Program-made: the position numbers and the translations under genes
The notes under the pieces: model-generated
The model's database searches: none
What the model saw: only the letters and a program-made list of their open reading frames with translations
Told to the model about the DNA's origin: nothing
NCBI GenBank assembly: GCA_002633005.1
Contig: NMRA01000169.1
Location: 48,277-112,276 of the forward strand
Source: Phoronis australis
Lineage: Eukaryota; Phoronida; Phoronidae
Direction: 5' to 3'
Length of the DNA stretch: 64,000 nt
Shown here: one piece after another, positions 10,657 to 22,434 of the stretch
Layout: each line of letters starts with the position of its first letter
Numbering within the stretch: the first letter of the stretch is position 1

Positions 10657-13600
10657 GCATATGTTGGATCTGGTGAGCACTACTACTACTTTGTTTGAAT
10701 TTGAGGTTATCACGACAGCATTGTGGCGGTAATAGTCAGGTTTGTGGATACATGATTCGAGAAACAGTTAGCACCGCTTGAAACAACAGTTGTTTTTCTA
10801 ATACAGTACCCTGGAATGCAAGTTACTGGTGAATGTGTGACCATGCATGTACCACAAAAAATGTAACCACAGTACTTGTTTTTGAACATGTGGTATAGAT
10901 AGAGATTTTTATTGTACCCACTGGTGATATTTAGTAGTCCTATGCCTGCATCACTGTTAACAACTGATGAACAGTCTTGTGTTCCTTAGGGCAAATGATA
11001 TACCTGCCCTGTTGTTGGAGTCTAGGCTAGCCTAGAGCTATTCAGTCCACTTACTAGTAGTGTCTTGTGTTAGTTGTAAGTTTGGTCTGAGATTATGTGC
11101 ATCTAGTGGCCTGTACTTGTTGCAAGCGGAAAATGCAATATCTCATTGACTTTCACTTTTCAACAACCGATATTGTTGTTATGCGTCTTCTTTTTAGTTC
11201 ATTACAGGAAGTATTTTTTCTATAGATATATTGATGAATGCTGTAGTTACAGCATTATAAATTCCAATTTTAACTGACAACCTGCATGCAGGAATTTCTT
11301 TTCACTTCAGCTGTCAGTGAATTATGTAATTCTGGAAATCTTAGCGTGTCGTTATGTTTTATGAGTACCACTATGTTGACATTTGTTGTCTGGATATGAT
11401 ATTCGTTTGATGTCCAAAGGAATCCGTCGTTTTACATATTACACTCCATGGGTCAAATGAATTATCTCAGCTAAAATAATTGGATCACTCAGCGGCAATC
11501 ACACCTGTGTAGTGTCTGGGCTCTGCAAAGTTCTGTAAAAAGTGTATAATTCGAGAGTGTTACAACCTGTCTGTCATTGTTCAGAAAGTAGAACAACAAA
11601 ACAGACCCCGCAAAAACTGCACAGGCGATGAAGACGGATGAGCATTTTCGGGAGGAAGGCTGGCTGACACTACAACAGGATAAAGGTTTCTTTTCACGCT
11701 TGGCTGCCTTGAACTGCGCTGGAAAATGGTCAAATGAGGGAGATAATGAACTTGACAGTGAGTGATGTCCAGTAATACTCCGGATTTCATCTTTGTTCGA
11801 ACCTTATACAATCCCTTGGGTTGTCAGTGATTTAACCAGTTGTTATTGATGTGATATTGTAGAAACTGAGGTAAATGTAAAATGCACTTCTTTCACATGT
11901 CCTCTGCGGTGGATCATGCTTCCAACATGAGGCATTTACATAGTAAGTAACAGCTGATCACCTGGAACAGGATACATGTACCTTTGCCCTCTGGAGGACT
12001 GGGAAGTAATATGAATTCACTCTTTAGACTTCTCACAACTAGTCACACACACTTATTCAAGTACGTTCCTCTGTGCCTCCCACTGCGCAGGTGAAGTATC
12101 TTCTCACTGGTAGCTGGTTCCATGTTGTCAGCCCCCATTGCTACTCGAAAGTCTCCCATTTTTCACTTGTGTCAATCACAACAAAATGCCCGCAGATAGC
12201 AAAATGATAACATTAGCCAGCCATACCACTTCAAAAGTGAAGTTATTGGTACACTGGCGGCTACATAACGTCCACTGAATGACTCTGACCAGTGGTTTTG
12301 CATTTACCTGTAATTTCCAATGAACCTTTCATCTTGACACTGTCGTCCGCTTTCAACGCCCTACATCAAAACCACTTGAAGATTCCTAAAAAAAACGTTT
12401 GTTCAGACACACTCCAGAGCTTACCCACAGTAAGCATCTTTGTAAACAGGACAGTCACAGATAAAACCAAAAATAAATAATCTTGTTCAACCAACACTGT
12501 AAGATTTGGAACGTCGCAAGTGGGGAGAGGACAACCACGATTTTTGAAGGAAATGTTATGGAAATGATTTCTCGGCGGTGTTTTTTTTTTGTTTTTAGCC
12601 GTCCAAATAAGATTACTGAGCTTTGTAAAACCAGTGAGATTTGAATTTCGACCCTCGCAAAAGGTATCCTGTCAAAACTACTGCTATTTGTGTAGTAAGT
12701 ATCCTAATTCCATGACTACGAGCACTTTTTAGAAATAAAGTAGTGTACCCTCGGTGCCTAGAATATACGAAATTTGATGAATGATAAATTGATTCGCCGT
12801 TTGCTGGCCAACTATTAACAAATGTTCACTTTTTGTTGACATTTATCGGCACTACTCATTGTGGTGAAATGGCGTAGCCACCAGTCACTTTTGACTTCAA
12901 ATGACATGAAATCCGTTCGCGCCAGGAAATTTTTTGACTTTATTTTGTAGACCTAAAATAGCTCAACACACTGGTTGGCACTAAAATGTTATGAAACCTG
13001 TGCCAGCTGAGATATCGGGATACGAATTTAGCCAATTTTGACAGTTTCAAAAATCACTAAAAGTACTCAAATTATGCGGATCTAAAAACAGACAAAAAAT
13101 TATCGAAATCTTTTAAATTTTCATGAATAAAGTAGTCGAAGGTCACACTTGATCAATACCAGAGGTTCAATATTTCAACGTTACTTCCACTGCGTAACGT
13201 AACTGTCGGAATTTTACTGAAACTTAACTGCTGCCAGGCTCAAAACTTGTCGGAAACAAATAGTATCCATGGAAACCAAAAGGGGTCGTTTTGAAAAAAA
13301 TAAAGGTGGTCTGAAGTCAGTGGGGTCAGTGTCATCTCACAGACAAAATATAAAGAGAATCTGTGACATAGCGTTTATCACCCTCTGCCTGGTCCATTTG
13401 CGAACATGCTCGTAAGCCGTTTTTTGGTATGCCACTAAGTTCAAGAATTTATCAACATTGCAAACGTGCAAAATATTGAAAAAATACTACAAACGAATGA
13501 AATATTTACAAAGAATAAAAACCTCGTCATTTCAATAGATGTAAACATTACAACAACGCATGCGCAGCCACAGATCTAAAGGTCAACAGAACTACAAATA

Positions 13601-13984
13601 GCGGAGACTAGTAGCTCTAGTGTACGTCCAAATGCGAAAGGCAGTCGTCCTGCTCTACGAGATTCAGAAAAAACCTCTTAGCCAGTACAAAATGGGGGAT
13701 TACCAACAAACCGCGTTCCTGTACGCGATTCGTTTGATTGGCGGGAAACGATGAGCACAAGACTGCATGCTCGAACTCATGAAGGTTTTACATTACAACA
13801 ATACAAGGCTTTCGATGGACAAGTATAAGTCAGTAAGTGTGCTGTTTGTGAAATGTTCAGTGACTCGTATACACAGTTAGAACATTCACTGGTGGGTAAC
13901 TGACCTCAGACCCGTATCATTTTGAAGAGCATCAATTCCATCAGCTGTTCAGTTTTTGTCCTGCGATTTGTTGCGCGTACTAAA
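10657..13984. other. No gene seen
   Basis: Intergenic sequence with only short chance frames. I see no exon-like stretch flanked by splice sites and no clear repeat. Confidence 0.45.
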
Positions 13985-14130
13985 ACATGGGTGGGGCAGC
14001 ACTTAAAAAAGTGGGGGACTAAAGCCTCCTCGGCCCCCCTGTGGTGCACTGCCTATAGACCATGTGTGGCGTAGCACTGAAAAAAGTGAGGGCTACAGCC
14101 CCCCAGCCCCTTATGGTGCGCCTCCCATGT
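13985..14130 (+). mobile_element. Two adjacent copies of a ~72-bp hairpin MITE
   Basis: Both copies follow ACATGGGTGG.GCAGCACT, an A-run with GTGGGG, CTA.AGCC, a C-rich stretch, GGTGCACC.CCCATGT. The ends GGGTGGNGC and GCACCACCC pair with each other. Copy one is 13985-14052 (right end degenerate), copy two 14060-14130. A third copy lies at 22363-22434. No coding capacity. Confidence 0.55.
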
Positions 14131-14192
14131 AATACTACTACTGATTAACGCTGATCCAGATTAGTTACACCATGTTAGTGTTAACTGCTAAG

Positions 14193-14799
14193 GCCCTTTC
14201 ATTCTAACGTCGACAAGTCGATGTTTTAGGGAGTAGGAGTCAGTATGAACGGTTAACTTCGGTCCTGAATCGTATTTAACTGCGTCAGTTAAATCTACTT
14301 GTCTGCTGCGAAGTTAGCAACGGGGCATCGACGCTGCGGTGCAGTATGAACGGTCAACTTCAGATACACCGAAGTTATTGTCAGGGGACATTGTTATCCA
14401 CAATTACAGGATAGCGTCGTCGCTAATAGCTGCTCATTTTTTGCTCGCATAATCAACAATCGGATTAGAAATAGGTTTTTGTGTCAATTACCACATATCA
14501 ATGTTCCAAAATTTGCACATTAAAAAATTCTGGCGTGAAACGTGATGCATCTGGACAAAGTTGCGATTACTTTAATGACAACATCGTCAGTTACAGTTTA
14601 CTTTTTTTTTCACTGTGATATATATTTATTGAAGGATACACAGAATATACAAAGAAATAATAACAAACCCAGAAACCGCGAAGCATTATATCTGTTTACT
14701 TAGATATCCGTTAACGACTGCAGCCGGTATAAACGTTTCAATTAACGCAGTTAACATCGACGCACTGCTAAGACTGGAGTTAAGTCAGTATGAAAGGGC
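14193..14799. mobile_element. Non-autonomous TIR transposon, ~0.6 kb
   Basis: The left end GCCCTTTCATTCTAAC and right end GTCAGTATGAAAGGGC form terminal inverted repeats. The motif CAGTATGAACGGT.AACTTC recurs inside at about 14240 and 14340 with relatives near the right end, acting as subterminal repeats. There is no transposase frame, so any mobility would need enzyme from elsewhere. The superfamily is unresolved. Confidence 0.55.
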
Positions 14800-15255
14800 T
14801 TTTAGATCGATTTCAACTAGCAAAACAGTGTTGCAGTTGGTTTAGAGAATTGTCGAAGGAGAGGGTAGAGACATTTGTAGAATGTGTTAGGGACATCACC
14901 TGGCCATGACAACATCTTTATTAGAAAGCTCATATCCGTTTTGGTCGTACTGAGTACAGTCGCGGGGGGTAACTCTTGCTCAAGATGGCTATACTTGAGA
15001 ATGTCTAATTAGTTTTGCTTTATTTTTTCCAGTTAAGATAATACTGATCACCTACACAGGCACATGCAACCGTAAGTTGTTCTCTCTTATTCCATTAAGT
15101 TTGAAAAGAAAGAATAAATGTGCCAAACTTATTGATGGCCACTCATCTTAGACTGTGCAGGTTAGGAGAAAATGGTTACTTAAAGTTTGACATTTCTATC
15201 ATCCCCAAAACGTTTAATTTTCTCAACAGCCAACTGGATAATGTCGTGTTGTCTA

Positions 15256-15640
15256 TATGGTGTTCCGTGTAAGGATCACCAGTGTTCAGACAGTTACATA
15301 AGTGAAACGAAATAATCCATTATAATGCGTATGTCACAACATCATCATCTTGGTTACGGGGACATTTATATTTCGGCTACTTTTAACCACCTGTGTGCTA
15401 CTGGACATGATTTCAATACTGATGATGTCCGTATCCTATACTGTGAGGAACATTGGTTCAGAAGGGGTGTAAAGGAAGACGGTTTAAGATTCGATTTGTC
15501 ACACGTACTGTATGGGATGGTGTTCTGACGTCAATGCCGCGCCGTCTAGTCAAACGTCACCAATTGGTCAGAATAACGACAACGTCACAAGCCAAGCTGA
15601 AGTCTGTGAGATGCGGACGCAACGTCGCTAATTTTTGTTA
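15256..15640 (+). mobile_element. Penelope-type retroelement remnant: GIY-YIG endonuclease domain
   Basis: From 15256 the plus frame reads YGVPCKDHQCSDSYISETK, a stop at 15313-15315, then in the same frame MRMSQHHHLGYGDIYISA, FNHLCATGHDFNTDDVRIL and EHWFRRGVKE. This fits the C-terminal GIY-YIG endonuclease of Penelope-like elements: Y.vPC....C...YIGET.....R..EH, then HL..TGH and a conserved Glu/Arg block. Gly is replaced by Ser in YIGET. A shift into another frame follows near 15480 (TVWDGVLTSMPRRLVKRH). No reverse transcriptase is visible upstream. It is a dead fragment. Confidence 0.7.
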
Positions 15641-16497
15641 ATTTTTACTCGAGTATTAAACTCGAACTTTATTTTTTTCTCAACTGGATGTCTCAAAACT
15701 TTCATGTTCCTGTGTTAGGCTTGTTATGCTTACTCCAGTGCAACAGCAGTGCAGACACAGGTATGTTCTTTACCTGAACCACCCTTTCCGGCCATTTTTT
15801 GCAAAAGCTGGGTAGGTATCAGAGGAATTCATTGCTGGCCATGTATTGTAAAGGTTAGCATTTGACAGTTTTTAAATTAGGAGAGAATAGCATGCTTCCA
15901 ATCCAACCTCTTCTTCTTCTGGCTGCTACGAGTAAAACTATAATTTACATTTAGTAAACCGATTCTGTCAAGGCTGTATTGGATGTTTTTCATGAATGAT
16001 ATGATCTATTTCTGTGTTCAAAAGACACTTTTACACTTCCCTGGCAGCATATCAATGTACTATATGCCCAGGTGTTCTCAACATGTCTTGCTGATCAAGG
16101 CATCTGTTGAGTATGATGGGATGACATTTTAAGCCCAGTGAATTAGAATTAAATTGCGAAAATTGAAAACAATAATGATAAAAATTAGTACAGATCTACG
16201 TAGCACAGTAAATTACCAAGCACTTCGAAAATTATTACCCGACTATGAGCCGGTCAATGTTGATACTTCTCAATCTCAACCATTTGGGTAGGAGCACACC
16301 AATTATTGGGGACAAATAAAACAACAAGAATGATAAATATTTTAAGTTGTATTGGGAATTTCAGGGTTACAGCTCTACAAATTAATATTTCACAGAAGGA
16401 ACCAGATGGGTTCCTTAATTACAAAAGATAACACACACATTTCTGATACCCAAAATGTAACTGAGTATCGGATACTAAGTGGCACAGGTTAGCGTAG
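15641..16497. other. No gene seen
   Basis: Unassigned intergenic sequence between the Penelope fragment and the palindrome cluster. I see nothing to annotate. Confidence 0.45.
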
Positions 16498-16645
16498 TAC
16501 CAAATGGGTACATAATACCAAATGGGTATTGGCCGATTGCCTACCAACTGGGTCGAGCAAAGCGGCAAATTCAATAACAAGTACCAAGTGGGTACAAACT
16601 GCCAAATAAGGCAAATATCATATAAAGTACCAAGTGGGTACACCA
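16498..16645. repeat. Cluster of GTACC-N5-GGTAC palindromes
   Basis: GTACCAAATGGGTAC (about 16498), ATACCAAATGGGTAT (about 16517), CTACCAACTGGGTCG (about 16540) and GTACCAAGTGGGTAC (about 16591 and 16628) fall within 150 bases. Degenerate relatives lie at about 16400. The outer five bases pair with each other and the central five are nearly constant (AANTG). It could be a protein-binding array, a decayed satellite or part of an unknown repeat. Confidence 0.6.
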
Positions 16646-19600
16646 AACAGCCACGTGGGCTATAACAACCTGCAAAGCAGGTTCCGGACAAGCTGAGTGA
16701 GCAGACCAGCTGGAGTGATAAAAAGAGATATTGTAAGGAACGTGGTGTTGTGGCTCAGTATAGGCCGAGAGCTGTGACCGGGGTGGAAAGAAGCAAGCTG
16801 CAGTAATGGATGCTCAAGTACAGGTCTGGTCGCTAGCCAATGACGTCGGTTCTTGTCTGACGGTAACACGCTCCGGGCTTGAAGAATGTACCAGCAGTGA
16901 CTATAAAAACAACAATAACCAACAGCAGATTTTGTTCGGCAAAAGTAGTATAGTGTTCTGCCTATGGTCACCAACAAAATCAAAATGATGGTAAAATATT
17001 CAAAAACCTACAAGGAGTATACCCACTACAGTTTCACCATATGAGGCCAACAACACAATCAAAATGACTGTCCAAAAACCCCACTCCATAAGATACAATA
17101 AGAAAATCAATGGGGTATTAATACCCACCACAGTTTCAGCAGGCTTTAGAACCAATTAAGAAGAGTGTGCAACCAAGGAATCACACTGACTATACTAGTG
17201 ACTATTGAAACATTAAATATGCGTAAACAAATAATACCATAGGTAATGCCAGTTGATTGTTGATCAAGTTATTTTTTCTCGTTGTTTATTGAATACGGTA
17301 AAACAGGCAAACTACATGACTAAATACAACGAGAAGAATCGGTAGAGTTCATAGAAACTGTTGACTGAACATTTGAGATGTACATGTATATGAGTGTTAG
17401 GCGGTCTTCAATAAGCGTGGGCTGCTAGTGAAAAGGCACGGATCACGCATAATGGAGATAATCTAAAGCACGGCGTATAATTAATTTACTTTAGTAGGTG
17501 AAGAGATATAGGAGGTGGGCCAGAATTTGTAGGCCTTCTAGAAAATGGTTTTTGTGAGTACTTTAGGGGGCAATTTTATTATGGTGTTCTCAAAATTTAA
17601 AAAGTTCCCACATATAAAGTTGCACATTTTGAGAAATTTGAGTTTGAAGTTCCATAATAACCACCATAGAGCCCTATAGAGAACTTATACATGTATTTGT
17701 AAAAACAACAGTTTTTGCTTTTTTGGTAAAACAAGTAATATGGTGCCATCCGTGTCATCGTATTGAACAATAATACACTCACATTACATGTTTTACTATT
17801 GTGGACTAATTTTAAACAGTGAAATTTAAAAAATTTATAGTGACACCTAGTGGCAGAAATGCAAGTCTGAATGTTACTTGGAGGTTATTCTAGCATTGTC
17901 CGGCAACAAAAACAACACAAAACAACTGGGCAGAATTTGTGCCTCAATGACTGAACTATTGACTAATGGTGTAAAATAGAGCTTGTTTGCATAATTCACC
18001 AGAAATACGTTATAGTACAAAAACAATATCGTTGAATGGTCTCTGTGAATGTGCACACAGACTGTATGAAAATAATAAATTATTCTGACAGCGTTTAGCA
18101 AGCAGTATGAGACAAATACTGGACTATGATCAAAGTATGTAATTTCTGTGACTTAATCAACAAGTAAAATTCACTTGCTAATACAAAAAACACGAAATAA
18201 TGGGGTTGGAGGTCTATTTAGGGTTGACTTGTCAAAGAACTATCCAATGTTATGAAGTTAGTGTTGATGATGTTTCTACAGTTGTCACAGCTGCACGTTT
18301 CTGTGCAGTTTGACCCAGTGTCGCAGCACAAACTCATTTTTCCAGCAAAAATTATTTCTTTCTGCACTTTCAGTATTCATCATTAAGTACTGCCAATGGA
18401 GCTTCGGGCGTTGCCATACAATTTAACTGCAAAGCTCCACCGCCAATGAGTCAAGTATGTTCGATTATAGATGGCCAGCATGCAATGAAGGGTCAAACAC
18501 TGAGTCATTGTTTGGAGACGGGCAGGATTTGGGCAAACGTTTGATTCTAAATATGTTATAATGGGCTGTGTTAATCAGAGTCAGCAAGTGAATTATTGAA
18601 CACTAGCCTCAATTCACTTTCATATCTCTTAGTCGGGCACAAACTACAACAGTGAGTAGCTTCAACAGTCGTTTCTTAAGATTGCCTCTCCAAATAACTT
18701 CATGCATACCAGCTTCAAAGTCTTGCTTTAGTTTTAAAAGGCAAAATTTTTTATAACATGATGATCTGTGGTACGTGGCTTCTAAGACACAATGTCTTTA
18801 TCTTTGAATTTCATTTGTATATTCAGGGCTCTGGGCTGAGCTGTTGCTTACGATACAAGTCCAATTGAAAAAACCTGAACTGTTAACACTAATTTAACGA
18901 TTAACTTTGAGCAAATTTTTCAGACGGACTTATCAGGAACTGATCCACCACCATCCAAACAAATTTACATGCCGTCTGATCTGTCGCCTAAAAATACTGA
19001 TCGTTTAATAATCAGATTAGTTGATGCAACTGAAAATAATTCAGCTGATATACCAGCGCAGTGATTGAAATTTAATTTTTTTAAATCGGATGCTCAAAGC
19101 ATAGTCAATCGATTTATACTTAAGGTAACCAACCTTTGACGAAATGGACAGTGGCTTCCACTGTCCTCATATTACGATGGGAACGCTGGCATCTTAGGTA
19201 CTTTAATTTAATTACCATTGCAGGTACCTAAGTAGGTAATTTTTACAAAAAATTGAGAAGAGGTTCCCCGTATCCCATGATCAGGCAGGGGATGACGTCC
19301 ACATGGGCATGTTGATTGCAACCATCTACTCCATTTAACATTCACAAAAATTTTCGACTTAAAGTGCTTAAAATCACACCCACAGTATAACGTCATATGA
19401 TGATTCCCTGGCGCAAGCAGTGTCGATGTGGCAACTGAACAAGGGAGTGTTCAAAAAACAGGATTGCAGGAGTATTTTTTTAAACTGGAAACAAATGAAA
19501 ACATTATCGGCCTCTTGATAGGCATCTCTCTAACCTGTACTTCTAAACTTATAGCAACATGACTTATGGTTTAACCAGTGTGATGCATAATTTTCCGAAA

Positions 19601-20429
19601 AGCATCCGGCATATGGAGTATCTGTGGTATGATCACCGTCTCTACTGGGTCAGCGGTATTGTCTAAGGCCTATAGGCAGCCAAGGGGCTGAACAAGTTAA
19701 AAAGCAACTGGTTATAATACTGAAACACACATGGAGAACACCAAGATGTACCTTTCAAAAACACGTACCTGTTTATCAAAGCTATAAAATTGTTACTTCT
19801 TTAGCTTTCTTGAAATGTGGTCCATAATATACTTTTCCTGCTAACAAATGATGCACTCATGTTTCAGAATGTTCCTATCTTGGTCAGGTTAATTGGGTGT
19901 TTCAAATTTTGGTCTAATTGATTTTTTTGAGAAATTTTGGGTAACACCTGTATCAAATTCAGCAGCTTCAGCTTTAGCACTACTGCTGGTGTGCTGAAAC
20001 GTTGCTATGCCTTTCTATGTCCTTTCAATTTTTGGTCTTCTACAGCAGTATACTGTATAGGCAGGCTAAAAGGACTTGCAGCTATTTTCTGCACAAATGT
20101 TTGTGACACCTCTTCTTCTTTTTGATCTACTGATCTACAGAGTTCCACAGTCCATCAGATTTCATCAGGATGCTTCTCCGAGCTTCTTCGGGTTCTGGCA
20201 TCACAATTTTGTGATGTTTGTTAGCAGCCATATTGAAGTAACTAAGAACAACAATACAATCTGGCTCTCTGATTGGTCAATTCAATAGAAAAGCGCCACC
20301 AAGTGGCAGGAATGTGCATAATATTTTGTGCAACAAAAACACCTTTTTTTCAAACAAAATGTGCAAGTGTAGACGTGGGAACTTTTTGGAACATTGTTAG
20401 GGAAAAGTAGGTCTAGAGCTAATAAGAAG
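16646..20429. other. No gene seen
   Basis: Non-coding AT-rich sequence. Short open frames show no domain. The pieces CCCACTACAGTTTCACC and CCCACCACAGTTTCAGC near 17028 and 17127 hint at a short direct duplication. Nothing else stands out. Confidence 0.4.
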
Positions 20430-21350
20430 AAGTGTTCACTTGTCAATCGGTGTCAATAGTGCACAGCCTCGCAGACTTCATACGAGCAACAAACTTGATG
20501 GAAAAGATTTCTAAGGCTACATGCCACTACTCCGAATGTTCACTGCTCCGACGCTTCACTACCTTTGAAAGTTCGCTACTTCGATTGCCCACAATTCCCA
20601 GCCCAGACTTAGGACAGTTCATTATACTCGGACTGTCTGCTAATACGTTGGTAATGGCAAGAATGAAATATTGTATTTGCGTCGATTTAGTAACCATTTA
20701 AATGGCATGCAATAATTGAAAAGTTCTTAAAACATAGATTACACTGTTTACAAATGAGCTCAGTTACAATCACTGCCAATCGTGATTCTTGAATCAAATT
20801 AAGGACTCGTTCTCAAGCAGGTGCAACATCTGGGGCACGGGTCAAGGCTACGGCGACCAACGGCGGTTTTAAATTTTCGAAGACTGAATGAGACTCTCTG
20901 ACTTCGTGAAGACTGGCATGGACAGGGTAGCCTTCTAATTACATTTAGTTTCGAGGTTGAGGCGCAGTAGCCTTAAGCTTTTCAGTCGCGCTGTGAAATG
21001 ATGCGATATCGACATGGGTTTGATGAATGTATAATGATTGATAAAACATTAATATCCCTACTTCACATTCTTTTAAAAATGCAAATGCGTACTCATTTTT
21101 TCTTATTTGTAGAACATGCACGCATGAAATCCGGGCGTTGTTTTTGGTATAGGTTCACCACTGAGTGCATCTAATAATTGAAGTATAGTTTATTATTACA
21201 TCTCCAATTATAAAAATTACACCTGAGTCCGAAATTGTAGACATTTTCGGAGTAGTGAGCCCTCGCAGTAGTGAACCTGGGAATTAGTAAGCCTTCGGAA
21301 TAGGGAGCCTTAAGAAGAGTAAACCTTCCCAATTTATGATTTCGGGCCTG
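20430..21350. mobile_element. Foldback-like element with 16-bp tandem units in inverted arms
   Basis: From 20526 to 20600 units of about 16 bases repeat, of the form CACTACTCCGAATGTT. From 21245 to 21345 the same unit runs in reverse complement (TTCGGAGTAGTGAACC). The preceding block, 20440-20525 (CTTGTCAATCG, GCAGACTTCATACGAG, AACTTGATGGAAAAGATTTC), is repeated nearly unchanged at 59262-59345, ahead of the same tandem units. This defines a dispersed repeat family with tandem-repeat arms around a unique centre. I see no coding capacity. Confidence 0.6.
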
Positions 21351-22362
21351 GTCTGAGATGTCTTATAGGGGCTCATTAAGCCCTCATTAGCTGAACCAAT
21401 CTAATTGAAACTTCACGGTGCATCAGCCAGTGAGGCCTGTTATGCATAGCTATTGATGACCTTTGCTCCATGCAAGGAACTACTTTCAAACTAAAGCCAG
21501 CATATCAAATTGCATCAGTACTTTGACTTAAGCCGCAGACTCTGAATTCTGCTAAAACTTAATTTTGACTACTGCAATTTTCCAATTTTTAAACCATTGC
21601 TTATAAGTGACATTTCCTGGGAAACACCAACACTTTGTTTAACTTTGAGATTGCAAGCGTCAATAATTTTGGACAGATTAAAAATGTTCGAGCTTGCCTA
21701 TAATGTCGTACGCTTGAATTAAAATGCCACAAAGTCTTTTGAAGCCCTGATGTAAACACAGCAATTTTCGATTGATACAGAGCCCTCAATAACGGCTCAT
21801 TCATACTGTTGTGACACTTGTAACAAGCGCGATTAAGCCCACGCATTGTCAGTTTGGAAAACACCATTGTTTAATTCTAATTCTAGTGGTATGATTAGTC
21901 AGTGATACAACATTTTAACAATTTAGCCCTGATAAAGTAGTATGTAATTTAAAAATACTTTCAACACCTCCGTCATAAAAACGTTTGGATTTCGCTGCAA
22001 TATTATTTAAAGATAATTTTCCCGCATGCCGCTTTATAACAGACGTGATAATTTTGTTCATTGGTAATTTTGCTCTTAATACAAAGAGACCATGATTACT
22101 GCTTCAAAATGTTTAATACATTAACATTTCTCTTACCCCTCGCAAAATCCGTGAATATCTGAACTTTAATACAAGTTGCAATGCAAAAGAAACCGAAGCT
22201 CGAAAATTAAGCGAATGAATACCGCAAATGAGAGGCTTGCAGGCTTTTACACTGTTTTATGATTAAAACACCAAAATTTTCAACATGATCCGTCACTATA
22301 ATACAACTACGCCACCACACACTGATATAGCGCTAATACTGTGTCATGATTATTGTAGGTAA
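21351..22362. other. No gene seen
   Basis: Intergenic, with no supported feature. Confidence 0.45.
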
Positions 22363-22434
22363 CACATCGGCGGCGCAGCACTGAAAAAAGTGGGGCGCTA
22401 TAGCCCCCAGTTCCCAATGGTGCACCACCCATGT
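22363..22434 (+). mobile_element. Third copy of ~72-bp hairpin MITE
   Basis: Reads GGCGCAGCACTGAAAAAAGT, a G-run, CTATAGCCCCCAG, then GGTGCACCACCCATGT, matching the pair at 13985-14130. Bases TAACAC occur on both sides and may be a target duplication. Confidence 0.55.
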
